A DNA stretch of 64,000 nucleotides from Spirosoma aerolatum. Lineage in GTDB: Bacteria > Bacteroidota > Bacteroidia > Cytophagales > Spirosomataceae. Below, in pieces: positions 26,218 through 35,599 of the stretch (position 1 is its first letter; each line of letters opens with the position of its first letter). A model generated the notes under the pieces. It was not told where the DNA came from and made no database searches. It saw only the letters and a program-made list of their open reading frames with translations. Where the stretch lies: assembly GCF_002056795.1 (NCBI RefSeq), contig NZ_CP020104.1:1809001-1873000 (forward strand). The letters run 5' to 3'. A program made the position numbers and the translations under genes.

Positions 26218-27500
26218 ATTAACGTCTGATACAATTCTATATGTTGCTTCGCTACAACGTCTTCGGAGAAACGATTTTCGGCGGATTGTCGTGCGTTCTG
26301 ACGAAGGATTTCAGGCGAACCATGTTCCAGAATAAAGGCCAGACCATCGCCCAGTTGCTGGGCTGAACCGATGTCGGCCAGATAGCCATTTTGCTGATGA
26401 TCAATCATTTCGGGAATGCCACCCGTTCGGAATCCGACGACGGGTGTTCCACAGGCCATAGCTTCGATAACCGTATTAGGTAAATTATCTTCCAATGAAG
26501 GAACAACCATCGCATCGGCTGCATTATAGGCCGCTACAATGTCTTCTGCTGAAGTCAATACACCCAGATGCCGAACTGGGTAGGGGAGTTCATTAAAGAG
26601 ATACGAACGTCCTTTTCCAAATATCAGAATTTCGGGGGTTACATCGGGGTGTTGCTGATGAAGTAGGGTTAACGCTTCCGCAAAATACCTGAAGCCCTTA
26701 CGCACATCGGTCACATTGGCACTGCCAAACAGCAACCGTGGTTGATTTGTAGTTGGTAATTCGAGATGAGCGTTGGCTTCGGCTCGATCGATGGGCTTAA
26801 AAATGGTTTGGTCGATGGCGTATGGAATTACCGTAAATGGGAATTCACGTAGGAGCGCACTCCGTTGCGCTTCGGTAGCCAGCCAATGACTGGGTGGGGT
26901 AAAATGGATACGAGCCTTATCAAAGATAGCTTTCTTCTGGCTAAAGATCCGGTGTGATAAATCGTTTTCAGATGGCTTTTTTAGGTACGGACACCGATGG
27001 CAATTACTTAGAAAATGATCGCAGCCGCGCGAGTAATGACATCCACCCGTAAATGCCCATTGGTCATGTAGTGTCCAGACAATGGGCTTACCCAGGTTGA
27101 AAAGCGATTGAAGGCCATTAAGCGACAGGAAGCCAAAATTAATCCAGTGCAGGTGCAGTATGTCGGCCTGTTGAATGGCCGGATGAAAATCAAGCGCGGC
27201 TCCAAATTTGGCGGGCGAAAACTGAAAGCGCACGGAGTGATCTCGTTCGTGAGGCAGAAAGTAGAGCCGTTCGGCTACAAACCGCCCAAATGCTGTTTGT
27301 TCCGCCAGAAAGTTGTTGGCCAGATAGAGTACACCTGATTCGGCCCGATGCGTTTCAAGCCGATTGGCGGTGCCGACAAGCATAGTACTTTCGACCGGAA
27401 CATTGCCCCAACTCTGCTGTTGTAAGGCGCGATGAAGTCGTGTGGCGGCTACGGCTGCTCCTCCAAACAAGTGATACGTGCTCAGGTGCGTAACTCTCAC
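26196..27500 (-). CDS. Family 4 glycosyltransferase (GT-B)
   Basis: The 434-residue enzyme has the two-lobed GT-B pattern. The N-terminal HLSTYHLFGGAAVAATRLHRAL includes the glycine loop, VWTLHDQWAFTGGCHYSRGCDHF is a region typical of this subgroup with several cysteines, and the C-terminal donor site reads VVPSLEDNLPNTVIEAMACGTPVV. It probably transfers a sugar during assembly of the surface polysaccharide. Its start overlaps the end of the upstream methyltransferase gene by 4 bp. The last seven residues and the stop come from the adjacent palindrome, so the natural C terminus may once have been different. Confidence 0.93.
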   Translation of the reverse strand: MRVTHLSTYHLFGGAAVAATRLHRALQQQSWGNVPVESTMLVGTANRLETHRAESGVLYLANNFLAEQTAFGRFVAERLYFLPHERDHSVRFQFSPAKFGAALDFHPAIQQADILHLHWINFGFLSLNGLQSLFNLGKPIVWTLHDQWAFTGGCHYSRGCDHFLSNCHRCPYLKKPSENDLSHRIFSQKKAIFDKARIHFTPPSHWLATEAQRSALLREFPFTVIPYAIDQTIFKPIDRAEANAHLELPTTNQPRLLFGSANVTDVRKGFRYFAEALTLLHQQHPDVTPEILIFGKGRSYLFNELPYPVRHLGVLTSAEDIVAAYNAADAMVVPSLEDNLPNTVIEAMACGTPVVGFRTGGIPEMIDHQQNGYLADIGSAQQLGDGLAFILEHGSPEILRQNARQSAENRFSEDVVAKQHIELYQTLMSERVKE

Positions 27501-28453
27501 CGTCCCAAAAGTTTATCGAACTTTTTCACTACCTCGGGCCAAAAGCCCAATCCAAAAATCCGCCCCCAGATTCGCCGACGGGAGTAGGCTTCCATCTCAC
27601 TGAAAATTGGGTCCTTGAAACGACTCTTCGCTTTCTGAGTGAGAATTAAGGCAAACCCATGCTGTTTGAGGGTGGTCGCAAATACCCAGCCCAGGAGCAG
27701 ATTTCGCTGCGTTAATGTGGCCTCATCGGCAAAGCGGTTCAGGTACGTCATTTCGCCCCATACCGCACTGTTTTTCAATGAAAAGAGAACGAATTTCTTT
27801 ACCAGCGGCTGACTCGTAAAACTGTCGAGTAGGGCAGGGGTGATGCGTGGGGAACCTTTCGGCAGTAATTCGGCCAGCCAGTGGCTACCCATTTCTTCCA
27901 TGTACTGCAAAACGGTGTAGAGTTTATCCTCACCTTCGTAAATGGATGCAATACCGGGTTCGAATTCGGCCGTCAGTACCCGACGAGCCCGATCTTCGCC
28001 CAGGTTACGAAACAGTCGTAAATCGGTTCCCTGCGAGTCGGTTTTGAACCAGTCGACCTGACCGATATTCAGACTGTCGAGGGTAGAGCGTAGGCTGCGC
28101 GTTTTCAACTGAACAACTTTGGTTGGTTCAAACTTTGGAGCAAACGCGTATTCCTGAATCCAGTCGGGCCGGGGTTTTAATAAGCTGGAACAGTGTGGCG
28201 AAACCGTGAGGTGGAAGTTGGCGGTTTCCGTATCGGTTTCCGTAACAATGTGGTTAAACGTATACAGCTTCCGAAAATGGCTGGATTCGCTTTCGGCATA
28301 GCCAAAATCCCGGTCGTCGGCATCGAAGGCAATGCAGATGGCGTATTTGGCAAATGATTTCCAGCGTGTATGTAGCTGCCCCGATGCACCAATATCCACC
28401 AGCACAGGTGGTTCGGTTTGAAACTCAGGACGGGAAAGAATTTTGTCGATCAT
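27497..28453 (-). CDS. FkbM-family-like methyltransferase
   Basis: The 318-residue protein looks like a SAM-dependent methyltransferase of the FkbM type. The SAM-binding start is PVLVDIGASGQLHTRW, then a second acidic strand (IAFDADDRDFG), and the text VDWFKTDSQGTDLRLFRNLG corresponds to the WLKIDxEGxE block of FkbM proteins. It probably O-methylates a sugar or glycan. It overlaps the GT4 gene by 4 bp, which supports co-translation. Confidence 0.85.
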   Translation of the reverse strand: MIDKILSRPEFQTEPPVLVDIGASGQLHTRWKSFAKYAICIAFDADDRDFGYAESESSHFRKLYTFNHIVTETDTETANFHLTVSPHCSSLLKPRPDWIQEYAFAPKFEPTKVVQLKTRSLRSTLDSLNIGQVDWFKTDSQGTDLRLFRNLGEDRARRVLTAEFEPGIASIYEGEDKLYTVLQYMEEMGSHWLAELLPKGSPRITPALLDSFTSQPLVKKFVLFSLKNSAVWGEMTYLNRFADEATLTQRNLLLGWVFATTLKQHGFALILTQKAKSRFKDPIFSEMEAYSRRRIWGRIFGLGFWPEVVKKFDKLLGR

Positions 28454-28463
28454 CTAAGTAATG

Positions 28464-28549
28464 GTCATTGATTGTCATCAGTAGTCATTGATTGTCATTT
28501 GTTGCTTACAAATACTGACTACCGACGACCATTAAATGACGATCTATGA
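28464..28549. repeat. Degenerate iterated repeat between methyltransferase genes
   Basis: Two exact 15-bp direct copies of GTCATTGATTGTCAT (28464-28478 and 28484-28498) are followed by a loosely complementary arm containing GACGACCATTAAATGACGAT. It fills the gap between the two FkbM genes. Confidence 0.55.
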
Positions 28550-29356
28550 CTAGTTTCTGTACGCAAAGATATTCAATTGTAAGTCCATGCTGTCGTTGCC
28601 TTTATAGCGATGGTTGACCAATGGAGCCGGGCGATACTGGCTGGTATTGATGTAATACCGGAAACCACTGTCTTCCAGTACGTTCATTACGTCGGCCAGG
28701 GTTTGTGGATGGTCGAGGTAAGCGTGGAATTCAACGAACAGATTCTGAACATGAGCCAGTGCATCATGGCAGTCGGTCAGTACGGCGGTTTCGGCTCCTT
28801 CGATGTCCATCTTGAGCATATCGATTCGGGTTTCACGGAGTAGGTAGTCACGAAGCCGAACGGAGGGGACAAGCTTACGGTCGGTCTGCGAGAAAATGGA
28901 CGCCGAGTCGGCCTGGTCACTACCAAACCAGATGCCCTCTTCGCTGGTCCAGACGGCCTTCGTGATGACCTCAACGCCCGAAATCTGGTTCCGGCTCAGG
29001 TTGTTTTGCAGGGTAGCGCTGATCTGCTCGTCGGCTTCAAATGCGACGATACGGGCTGTCGGATAATGTTCGCGGAAATAGGCAACGCTGGTGCCGATGT
29101 TGGTGCCACAATCGAAAATGACCGGATTGGGTGTTGACGGTGTAAATCGGTAAAATTCATCGACGAAAATCTCCCGATACTGCCAGACGAACGACAGCGC
29201 ATCAGGGACACGAAAATGGTATCGGCCAAACGTTACATCGACGGCTTGATTACGCGGTCGGTCGCCATATTGAATGGCCAGCCACAGTAACCGACGACCT
29301 TCAACTGAGCGTAGGAGTCGGGCCGTTTCGGTGAGTAAGAATTTAAAAAACCACAT
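28550..29356 (-). CDS. FkbM-family methyltransferase
   Basis: The 268-residue enzyme has the FkbM pattern: a SAM-binding PVIFDCGTNIGTSVAYF near residue 100, the acidic RIVAFEADEQI, then RIDMLKMDIEGAETAVL near 185. It is expected to methylate a glycan hydroxyl. It is the second FkbM gene of the locus, which suggests two methylated positions or two methylated sugars. It lies 96 bp downstream of the flippase gene on the same strand. Confidence 0.92.
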   Translation of the reverse strand: MWFFKFLLTETARLLRSVEGRRLLWLAIQYGDRPRNQAVDVTFGRYHFRVPDALSFVWQYREIFVDEFYRFTPSTPNPVIFDCGTNIGTSVAYFREHYPTARIVAFEADEQISATLQNNLSRNQISGVEVITKAVWTSEEGIWFGSDQADSASIFSQTDRKLVPSVRLRDYLLRETRIDMLKMDIEGAETAVLTDCHDALAHVQNLFVEFHAYLDHPQTLADVMNVLEDSGFRYYINTSQYRPAPLVNHRYKGNDSMDLQLNIFAYRN

Positions 29357-29370
29357 AAGCTATCTGGTTG

Positions 29371-29443
29371 CACAGAGATTCTCTTAGGAATGGAAGAAGC
29401 ACAGGCTTCTTTGTGTATCTCCTTTTCTCGATGAATCTCCGTG
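29371..29443. repeat. Nested palindrome between flippase and methyltransferase genes
   Basis: The outer arms CACAGAGATTC (29371-29381) and GAATCTCCGTG (29433-29443) pair with one difference, and the inner hairpin AGAAGC/GCTTCT is at 29395-29410. The words differ from other copies but the position, flush against two genes, is the same. Confidence 0.55.
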
Positions 29444-29452
29444 TTATAACAT

Positions 29453-30955
29453 TTACTTAGGTATAAATCGCTTTAGTAATCCGGTTACTGTTTCGTTGAT
29501 ATCCGTCGATAACTTCAACCCAATAACGAATCCGCCAAACAGACTAGTAATCAGCGCAGAACGCCAGGCAACGTCGAGAATGACTTTCCATTTGGGCGCA
29601 TCGGCAGTTGGGTAGGGGATTTGCACCGATACCCACCAAACGGCCAACGCCAGGACAATAACGACCAGATTTCGCCAGGTGAAAGGCTGCAATTTAAAGG
29701 CGATGCCGACAAACAAGGTCCGAACAAAATTATACAGAAACGTAGCCAGCGCAGCCCCAATAGCCGCTCCGTTGATGCCGTAACTGGGTATTAGGTATTG
29801 ATTAGCAGTAATCGTTATAAAAATTAGTAGCGCCATAAAAGCCGAATCGTAGGCGTAAAAGCGCGATGTATTCAGAATAATGCCGTTTACACCCGTAGCC
29901 ATGTCGATCAGTTTACCCAGACCCAACCACAAGATTACGTAGTAACCAGCCGCATAATCAGGGGGAAGAAACCGGAACACGTTCGACAGATTAGCGGCTA
30001 CGCCAACGAACACCAAGCAACCCGCAATAAGCTGATTCAGACAGCTTTTGCGGTAAATCATGGCAATGTTTTGTAGATCATTGGTTTTCCAGGATTCGGC
30101 AATGAGGGTTCCTGAAACTTTGTAGAGCATCGTAGCCGGAATCGCGATCACAGCCGCAAAATACGAGGCCGTTCCGTACACACCTGTATCACCCAACCCC
30201 TGTTTGCTGTTAATCATCACTTTATCGATGGTCCAGACGATCTGAGTCGATAGAGCCGATGTAAGCGTGATACCTGCATAGCGCATCAGATTTCGGCGCA
30301 ATGTTGCATCCAAAGCGACGAACCGACGACTGAAAAACAGAGCTTCGTCGCGGGCGATACTGATCATCATGACGAGTAGGGGAATCAGAAACGCCAACAG
30401 CCACACACCCAAAAATTGCGGTAACGTAACCCAGCCTAACCAATATAAACCCCCGGCCAGCAGGATGAGAATCCGTTGTACGAACTGTTGCAGAATAGTG
30501 CCCGTAACCGGATCGTACAGCAGCCGGGCATAGTTGTCGAATACGGTGAAGTATACGGTAAACAGTGTCAGTGGGATCAACAGGTAATAGTATTCGACGA
30601 ACAGAGCCGAATCTTTTTGATACCACTCAATGACCCACGGACGAGCCAGCCACAGGACGAATGCACAAAGACAGAAGCCAGCTAGTGTAGTCAGACAGGC
30701 GATGAGCAGATACCCATTGTGTTGGCGCTCGGCATTTCGGAAAAAAGGAAAATAGCGGCCTCCCGCTCCATTCAATCCCAAATTAGAGGCCTGAGCGAGA
30801 ACCTGCGATAGCGAAATTAATAATGTTAACAGCCCAACAACCTGCGTCCCCTGAAATATATTCGGAAAGAAAACCCCCTGCGTCAAAAATCCAACGGCCA
30901 CACCCGCGTAGGCATAAATGGAACTCTGAATGGTCTGCCGTTTGATGATACCCAT
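29453..30955 (-). CDS. Polysaccharide flippase (Wzx-like, MOP superfamily)
   Basis: The 500-residue inner-membrane protein has about 12-14 predicted hydrophobic helices spread through its length. It resembles oligosaccharide flippases that move lipid-linked repeat units across the membrane (for example QSSIYAYAGVAVGFLTQGVFFP at the N terminus and SYGINGAAIGAALATFLYNF near residue 400). It sits between the pseudaminic acid genes and the glycosyl- and methyltransferases, so it probably exports the finished unit. No polymerase was recognised in the window. Confidence 0.9.
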   Translation of the reverse strand: MGIIKRQTIQSSIYAYAGVAVGFLTQGVFFPNIFQGTQVVGLLTLLISLSQVLAQASNLGLNGAGGRYFPFFRNAERQHNGYLLIACLTTLAGFCLCAFVLWLARPWVIEWYQKDSALFVEYYYLLIPLTLFTVYFTVFDNYARLLYDPVTGTILQQFVQRILILLAGGLYWLGWVTLPQFLGVWLLAFLIPLLVMMISIARDEALFFSRRFVALDATLRRNLMRYAGITLTSALSTQIVWTIDKVMINSKQGLGDTGVYGTASYFAAVIAIPATMLYKVSGTLIAESWKTNDLQNIAMIYRKSCLNQLIAGCLVFVGVAANLSNVFRFLPPDYAAGYYVILWLGLGKLIDMATGVNGIILNTSRFYAYDSAFMALLIFITITANQYLIPSYGINGAAIGAALATFLYNFVRTLFVGIAFKLQPFTWRNLVVIVLALAVWWVSVQIPYPTADAPKWKVILDVAWRSALITSLFGGFVIGLKLSTDINETVTGLLKRFIPK

Positions 30956-30965
30956 TTTTCAGTGA

Positions 30966-31040
30966 GCGAAAGAGTGAAAGAGTGAAAGAGCGAAATGCCA
31001 TCCGGCAGCAATTCGCTCTTTCACTCTTTCACTCTTTCGC
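30966..31040. repeat. GTGAAAGAG-type palindrome, perfect 29-bp arms
   Basis: The arms 30966-30994 and 31012-31040 are exact complements. The loop ATGCCATCCGGCAGCAA matches the core of the copy at 26130-26217. It overlaps the 3' end of pseI and reaches to 10 bp before the flippase start codon. Confidence 0.92.
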
Positions 31041-32096
31041 AATTAAATTCCAGCTAAGGGCTGTGCCTGCGGTGATGTTTTGTGTGGCGGTTTTGCCGAG
31101 GATGGCTTCGTAATAGCGTGTGTGCAGGCCGTTTGCCGGACGAATACTGCGGACGTTTTCGGGGGTGAAAGTTTCGCCAGCTTTTATGTCACGAACGACA
31201 TACAGCGACCGTTTGAATTGAAGGCTTTTCTCTTCTTTGGGTGTAAGGGTATAACTCACCTGCCCCATTGCCAGATGCGCTCGGTCGGTTTCGATGACCA
31301 GGTTTTTTAGCTCGTCGGGTTCCAGCGAAAAAGCGGAGTCAACACCACCGTCAGCCCGGCGTAGCGTAACGTGTTTTTCGAGGACTACAGCTCCGAGGGC
31401 TACGGCGGCTACGGCTGCACCAATGCCCATCGTGTGGTCTGAAAGCCCTACTGGTACATCGAACAGATCACGCATGTGTGGTATCGTGTGCAGGTTGGTA
31501 CTTTCGGGCGTAGCTGGGTAGGTACTGGTGCATTTGAGCAACACGAGGTCTTTGCAACCATTGGCCCGGAGTACGTTAACGGATTCATCCAGATCAGCCA
31601 CCGAAGCTACACCTGTGCTCATAATGACTGGCTTACCCGTTTGCGCTACTTTTTTGAGCAGGATATGGTCGGTATTTTCAAACGACGCAATTTTGTACAG
31701 CGGTACGTTGAGTGATTCCAGAAAATCGACGGCGGTCGTATCGAAGGGCGAGCTGAACGCGATCATGCCTCGCTTCTGGGCGTGTTCGAAGATAGGCTTG
31801 TGCCATTCCCAGGGCGTATAGGCTTCTTTATACAGCTTATACAGATTTTTGTCGGCCCAGAGCGATTTGGCATCTCGAATGTAAAACTCCTCAGAAGCCC
31901 CATTGAAGGTGATGGTATCGGGGGTATAGGTCTGGAGCTTAAGGGCATGGGCACCCGCATCGGCTACCGCATCGACAATTTCCAGGGCTCGTTCCAGCGA
32001 TTGGTTATGATTGCCCGACATCTCGGCGATAACAAACGGACGATGTTCGGGGCTGATGGTATAGTGGGCAACCTGAATCGGTTGTGTGCTACTCAT
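31029..32096 (-). CDS. pseI: Pseudaminic acid synthase
   Basis: The 355-residue enzyme condenses 2,4-diacetamido-2,4,6-trideoxy-altrose with phosphoenolpyruvate to make pseudaminic acid. It has an N-terminal NeuB-like TIM barrel (FVIAEMSGNHNQSLERALEIV, HALKLQTYTPDTIT, IASFENTD, SDHTMGIGAAVAAVALG, EKHVTLRRADGGVD). It also has a C-terminal SAF antifreeze-like domain (about 290-355). The wording favours PseI over sialic acid synthase. It overlaps pseH by 4 bp, and all other pse genes lie directly upstream. Confidence 0.95.
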   Translation of the reverse strand: MSSTQPIQVAHYTISPEHRPFVIAEMSGNHNQSLERALEIVDAVADAGAHALKLQTYTPDTITFNGASEEFYIRDAKSLWADKNLYKLYKEAYTPWEWHKPIFEHAQKRGMIAFSSPFDTTAVDFLESLNVPLYKIASFENTDHILLKKVAQTGKPVIMSTGVASVADLDESVNVLRANGCKDLVLLKCTSTYPATPESTNLHTIPHMRDLFDVPVGLSDHTMGIGAAVAAVALGAVVLEKHVTLRRADGGVDSAFSLEPDELKNLVIETDRAHLAMGQVSYTLTPKEEKSLQFKRSLYVVRDIKAGETFTPENVRSIRPANGLHTRYYEAILGKTATQNITAGTALSWNLIAKE

Positions 32097-32614
32097 TGAC
32101 TGTTTATATAAAGCAGGCTTTGCGTTGGCTGGCCTGATGTGATCCGGCCTGATGAAGATGGGCTGGAATCCCCAAATTTACCGTTTTCACCTGACAATCT
32201 GAAACCGGCTCGTTCAAAGGCTCGTATGGATGCCTGATTATCCGGTTTAATGTATGCATGAATGGTAACGGCTTCCCAGCGTTCCCGGCAAATAAAACAG
32301 GCTTGGCGGAGGAGTTGAGGGGCCAGGCCTTTCCCCCGGTAGTTCGCGTCAAGTGAAAGGCTAATGATGATTTCGTCGGGCATATCGGCCACGGGCGTTC
32401 GCTCGAAGCGCACCTGACCAACTGCTTGTCCGGTATCACTCAAAAAAAGGAGCAACAGGGCATTGGGGTCGGCTAATTTACGCGTAAACCAGGCCGTATG
32501 CGTTTCCAGTGAAATCGGGGCTGAATTGAACGACTGCCGCCGGGTATCAGGGTCATTGGCCCAGTCGAAATAAAGCTGGGCATCGGTAGGGCGGGCAGTG
32601 CGATAGGTTAGCAT
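32093..32614 (-). CDS. pseH: GNAT N-acetyltransferase, PseH
   Basis: The 173-residue GNAT-fold enzyme is expected to acetylate the 4-amino group of the UDP-linked altrose intermediate. Motifs are LTYRTARPTDAQLYFDWANDP at the N terminus, the acetyl-CoA-binding SLDANYRGKGLAPQLLRQA and the C-terminal NQASIRAFERAGFR. Its position between pseG and pseI supports PseH rather than a generic acetyltransferase. The last residues may be altered or extended, as the tail (SSPSSSGRITSGQPTQSLLY) looks low in complexity. Confidence 0.88.
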   Translation of the reverse strand: MLTYRTARPTDAQLYFDWANDPDTRRQSFNSAPISLETHTAWFTRKLADPNALLLLFLSDTGQAVGQVRFERTPVADMPDEIIISLSLDANYRGKGLAPQLLRQACFICRERWEAVTIHAYIKPDNQASIRAFERAGFRLSGENGKFGDSSPSSSGRITSGQPTQSLLYINSQ

Positions 32615-32640
32615 AGCTGATTCGCAAACGTTTGCTCGAA

Positions 32641-33672
32641 TTAAGCACTTAAATTTCGAAATAAAGCACGAAAACGGCTGGGTGATTGCCCATCGAAAAA
32701 ATGACGTTGAGCCAGTAGAGAATCGCTAACGATTTCACTGGTCGGCTGGATAGACTGAATGGCTAATCGAATTTGCTCGTCCAGACCCAGAACAGGAATC
32801 TGATTTGTCAGATAGGTGGTAAACAGCACAGACAAGGCTAGTTTTTCTTCAGACTGGAACCGGGCCAGACGTATCTGGTTGTCGGCTGTTACGACAGTGA
32901 TCAATGGGCGGTTGATAGCGCACACTTCATAACTGATTGTGCTACTAGCCGTAATTGCCAGACTGCACGCTTGTAACGTGTCAACCATCTGACTGGCACT
33001 GCGATTTTGCAGAACGGTTAGATTGGGTAGCTGCGACTGAAACGCTTCAATCGCTGGTCGATTAGGGTGAAATGGCCCTAAAACGATTTGAACAGGTAAA
33101 TGACGATCTACTTTTTGGATGCCCTGCAATACTTCAAGTGATCGGTTTTCAGGATCAGCACCTCCCAGACTCACAAAAATAGGCCCATCGATGGAGGGTT
33201 TGGCAAACCCTTCTGGTCTAAGAAACTCGGGCCGCAGCATGGCATAATGCGGCCCCAGACAGAATTGAGTATATGGTTCAGCATCGTACTCATCAGCCGA
33301 AACACCACCCGCATGATTGATAACTACATCCGCTACCTGATGGCCTGTAACCAAGTCATCAATAAACACCAGTTTACGGGCTTTTGAACGTACTGAACGC
33401 TGAAAGGCTTCATCAAATGTGTAGCCGTCCAGTACGACTATTTCATCTGTCGCAATCTGGTTGATAAATGCCAACTGGGAGCCTGATGCTGGCAGCGACA
33501 AAACGGCAAGGCCAGTCGCTTCGATCTGGTTTTCAATGGTATAAGTTGGCTCCGCAATGGCAAAACGCATTGAAAAATCGTCTCTGAGCATGTTGGCCAA
33601 GGCCAGACAACGCATCACATGTCCAAGACCAATCTGAGCATTTCCATCCGCTCGAAAAAGTAGTCGACTCAT
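32641..33672 (-). CDS. pseG: UDP-2,4-diacetamido-2,4,6-trideoxy-altropyranose hydrolase
   Basis: The 343-residue enzyme removes UDP from the pathway intermediate. It has a MurG-like GT-B fold with the typical start LLFRADGNAQIGLGHVMRCLALA, and further blocks VVINHAGG, GPIFVSLGGADPENRS and AITASSTISYEVCAINRPLITV. Length is normal for PseG alone; it is not fused to PseH. It lies between pseF and pseH on the same strand, 26 bp from pseH. Confidence 0.93.
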   Translation of the reverse strand: MSRLLFRADGNAQIGLGHVMRCLALANMLRDDFSMRFAIAEPTYTIENQIEATGLAVLSLPASGSQLAFINQIATDEIVVLDGYTFDEAFQRSVRSKARKLVFIDDLVTGHQVADVVINHAGGVSADEYDAEPYTQFCLGPHYAMLRPEFLRPEGFAKPSIDGPIFVSLGGADPENRSLEVLQGIQKVDRHLPVQIVLGPFHPNRPAIEAFQSQLPNLTVLQNRSASQMVDTLQACSLAITASSTISYEVCAINRPLITVVTADNQIRLARFQSEEKLALSVLFTTYLTNQIPVLGLDEQIRLAIQSIQPTSEIVSDSLLAQRHFFDGQSPSRFRALFRNLSA

Positions 33673-33678
33673 AAATCA

Positions 33679-33751
33679 ATGCATAATGGACAATAGATAA
33701 TGGATAATGGAGAGAATTCTAACATCACATTGTTCATTGTTCATTATGCAT
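33679..33751. repeat. AATGGACAATG-type palindrome between pseF and pseG
   Basis: The arms 33679-33702 and 33728-33751 (24 bases each) pair with four differences. The right arm encodes the last codons of pseF (KMHNEQ) and its stop. Words of the type ATAATG and GTTCATT recur at 16008 and 36702. Confidence 0.75.
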
Positions 33752-34423
33752 TTTAAATTTTATTTCGGCGATTTGCCAGTCTGCTTCGTTATCAATGTCG
33801 TGGGCATCCAGTTCTGAAATGACAATACCTCCTGCGTTTTCGGTGATGAGTCGACGGCTTTGCAGAAAGGAAGCAACGTTGAAAAAATAAAACTGGCCAG
33901 CATCATGATAAGCAAGTTCCAAATCCTGCGAGCGGGTGAGGGCATGCTCAGGTTGAAACCAAGCCACTTTTGAGTCGTGTAACCGGACTGCCCGTTGAAT
34001 GGGAAAACTGAACGGCTGAACCGGATAGACCGTATCGAATGGATGATCGATAAGTTTTGAAAATGCCTGTTTAAGCAGCCTGGGTGTCACAAAAGGGGCT
34101 GTAGGATATAAACAACAGGCATACTCGAACGAACGCCCCCGTTCGGCATACTGATTCAGGACCTCCCGCAGCACGTCGGCTGTTGTCGCATAATCATCGG
34201 CTGTTTCAGCCCGACGTAAAAAGGGAACCGATGCACCGTATTCCTGACTAATAGCAGCAATCTCATCATCATCGGTCGATACCATCACCTCATCGAACAA
34301 ACCGGATTCGTGTGCTGCCTGAATGGCATAGGCGATAATCGGTTTGCCCAGAAACGGACGAATATTTTTTCGTGGGATACGTTTGCTGCCACCTCGGGCC
34401 GTAATGATAGCCACCGTGCTCAT
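33734..34423 (-). CDS. pseF: Pseudaminic acid cytidylyltransferase
   Basis: The 229-residue enzyme activates pseudaminic acid as the CMP-sugar. The nucleotide-binding start VAIITARGGSKRIPRKNIRPFLGKPI is the hallmark of CMP-sialate-type synthetases, followed by MVSTDDDEIA and CCLYPTAPFVTPRLL. It overlaps pseC by 4 bp. Six residues at the C terminus come from the neighbouring palindrome. Confidence 0.94.
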   Translation of the reverse strand: MSTVAIITARGGSKRIPRKNIRPFLGKPIIAYAIQAAHESGLFDEVMVSTDDDEIAAISQEYGASVPFLRRAETADDYATTADVLREVLNQYAERGRSFEYACCLYPTAPFVTPRLLKQAFSKLIDHPFDTVYPVQPFSFPIQRAVRLHDSKVAWFQPEHALTRSQDLELAYHDAGQFYFFNVASFLQSRRLITENAGGIVISELDAHDIDNEADWQIAEIKFKMHNEQ

Positions 34424-35592
34424 AAGCCCATAAACTCGTTGACGCAGGCAATGACATACTCCTGTTCCGAATCGGTCAGCGTCGGGAACATGGGTAGGCT
34501 AAGGCAGCGGGCATAGTAGTGTTCGGCTTTGGGGAAATCGCCCGGTTTCCAGCCAAACTGCCGATAGTAGGGCATCAGGTGTACAGGTATGTAATGGACC
34601 TGCGCCATAATCTGTTTAGTTCGCAAAAAGTCGTATAAGCCCTTCCGGTCGTCTACCTGAATCACATACAAATGATACGCATGGCTTCCGTCGATAGGCG
34701 GAGCTATTGTCGTGATAACGGTCTCCGCGAAGGCTTCGTCGTAGCGTTTGGCAATTTCCTGTCGCCGGGCCAACATCTCATCAACACGACTAAGCTGACT
34801 CGTTCCCAGAGCGGCCTGCATGTCGGTTAGTCGGTAGTTATACCCCAGTTCCTGCATTTGCATATACCAGCCACCCCGTTCAGGTTCGCCCAGGTAGGGT
34901 TCAATCAGTTCATCTGGTTTGTTGGTAATGCCGTGTGTTCGGAGCCGAAGCAGGTGCTTATACAACGCTTCGTCGTTGGTGGTAATCATACCGCCTTCAC
35001 CGGCGGCAATGTGTTTGACCGGATGAAAACTAAAAATGGCCAGTTCGGCCAGCGACCCATCGCCACACCGATGCACAGTGCCTTTAGCGTCGGTAAACGA
35101 ACCTCCCGGTGCATGACAGGCATCTTCCAGAATCCACAAACCGTATTCATCCGCCAGCTTTCGAAACGCAGCCAGATCGACTGGGTATCCCGCAAAATCA
35201 ACAGGAACGATCCCCGAAAAATAACCTTTCGGATGCTGATCAAGTAATTTGCGTACAGCATTTACATCGAGTACGGCTGTTTTGGGGTCGATGTCGGCGA
35301 AGTATACTTCCCCCCCGCAGTATCGAACGCAGTTGGCCGAAGCTGAAAACGTAATAGGGGTTGTGATGACCCGTGTACCTTCGGTGACACCCAGCGACAT
35401 GCAGGCCAGATGCAATGCCGCCGTTCCATTGGCGACCGCGACCGCATACTGACAACCAATATAAGCCGCAAAGGCCGATTCGAATGTAGCAATATGTGGC
35501 CCCTGGGTCAGAAAAGGGCCACGCAGAACGTTGGCAACGGCGTCAATGTCTTCGTCGGTAATGTGCTGGCGGCCGTAGGGGATTGGAGTCAT
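34420..35592 (-). CDS. pseC: UDP-4-amino-4,6-dideoxy-altrose aminotransferase
   Basis: The 390-residue PLP-dependent aminotransferase of the DegT/DnrJ/EryC1 family makes the 4-amino sugar from the PseB product. Visible motifs are the start IPYGRQHITDEDIDAVANVLRG, typical of PseC; the PLP-ring-stacking ILEDACHAPGGSF; and the PLP-binding lysine in IFSFHPVKHIAAGEGGMI (about residue 195). Its place between pseB and pseF confirms the role. The start follows a palindrome directly. Confidence 0.95.
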   Translation of the reverse strand: MTPIPYGRQHITDEDIDAVANVLRGPFLTQGPHIATFESAFAAYIGCQYAVAVANGTAALHLACMSLGVTEGTRVITTPITFSASANCVRYCGGEVYFADIDPKTAVLDVNAVRKLLDQHPKGYFSGIVPVDFAGYPVDLAAFRKLADEYGLWILEDACHAPGGSFTDAKGTVHRCGDGSLAELAIFSFHPVKHIAAGEGGMITTNDEALYKHLLRLRTHGITNKPDELIEPYLGEPERGGWYMQMQELGYNYRLTDMQAALGTSQLSRVDEMLARRQEIAKRYDEAFAETVITTIAPPIDGSHAYHLYVIQVDDRKGLYDFLRTKQIMAQVHYIPVHLMPYYRQFGWKPGDFPKAEHYYARCLSLPMFPTLTDSEQEYVIACVNEFMGL

Positions 35593-35599
35593 AAATCAG

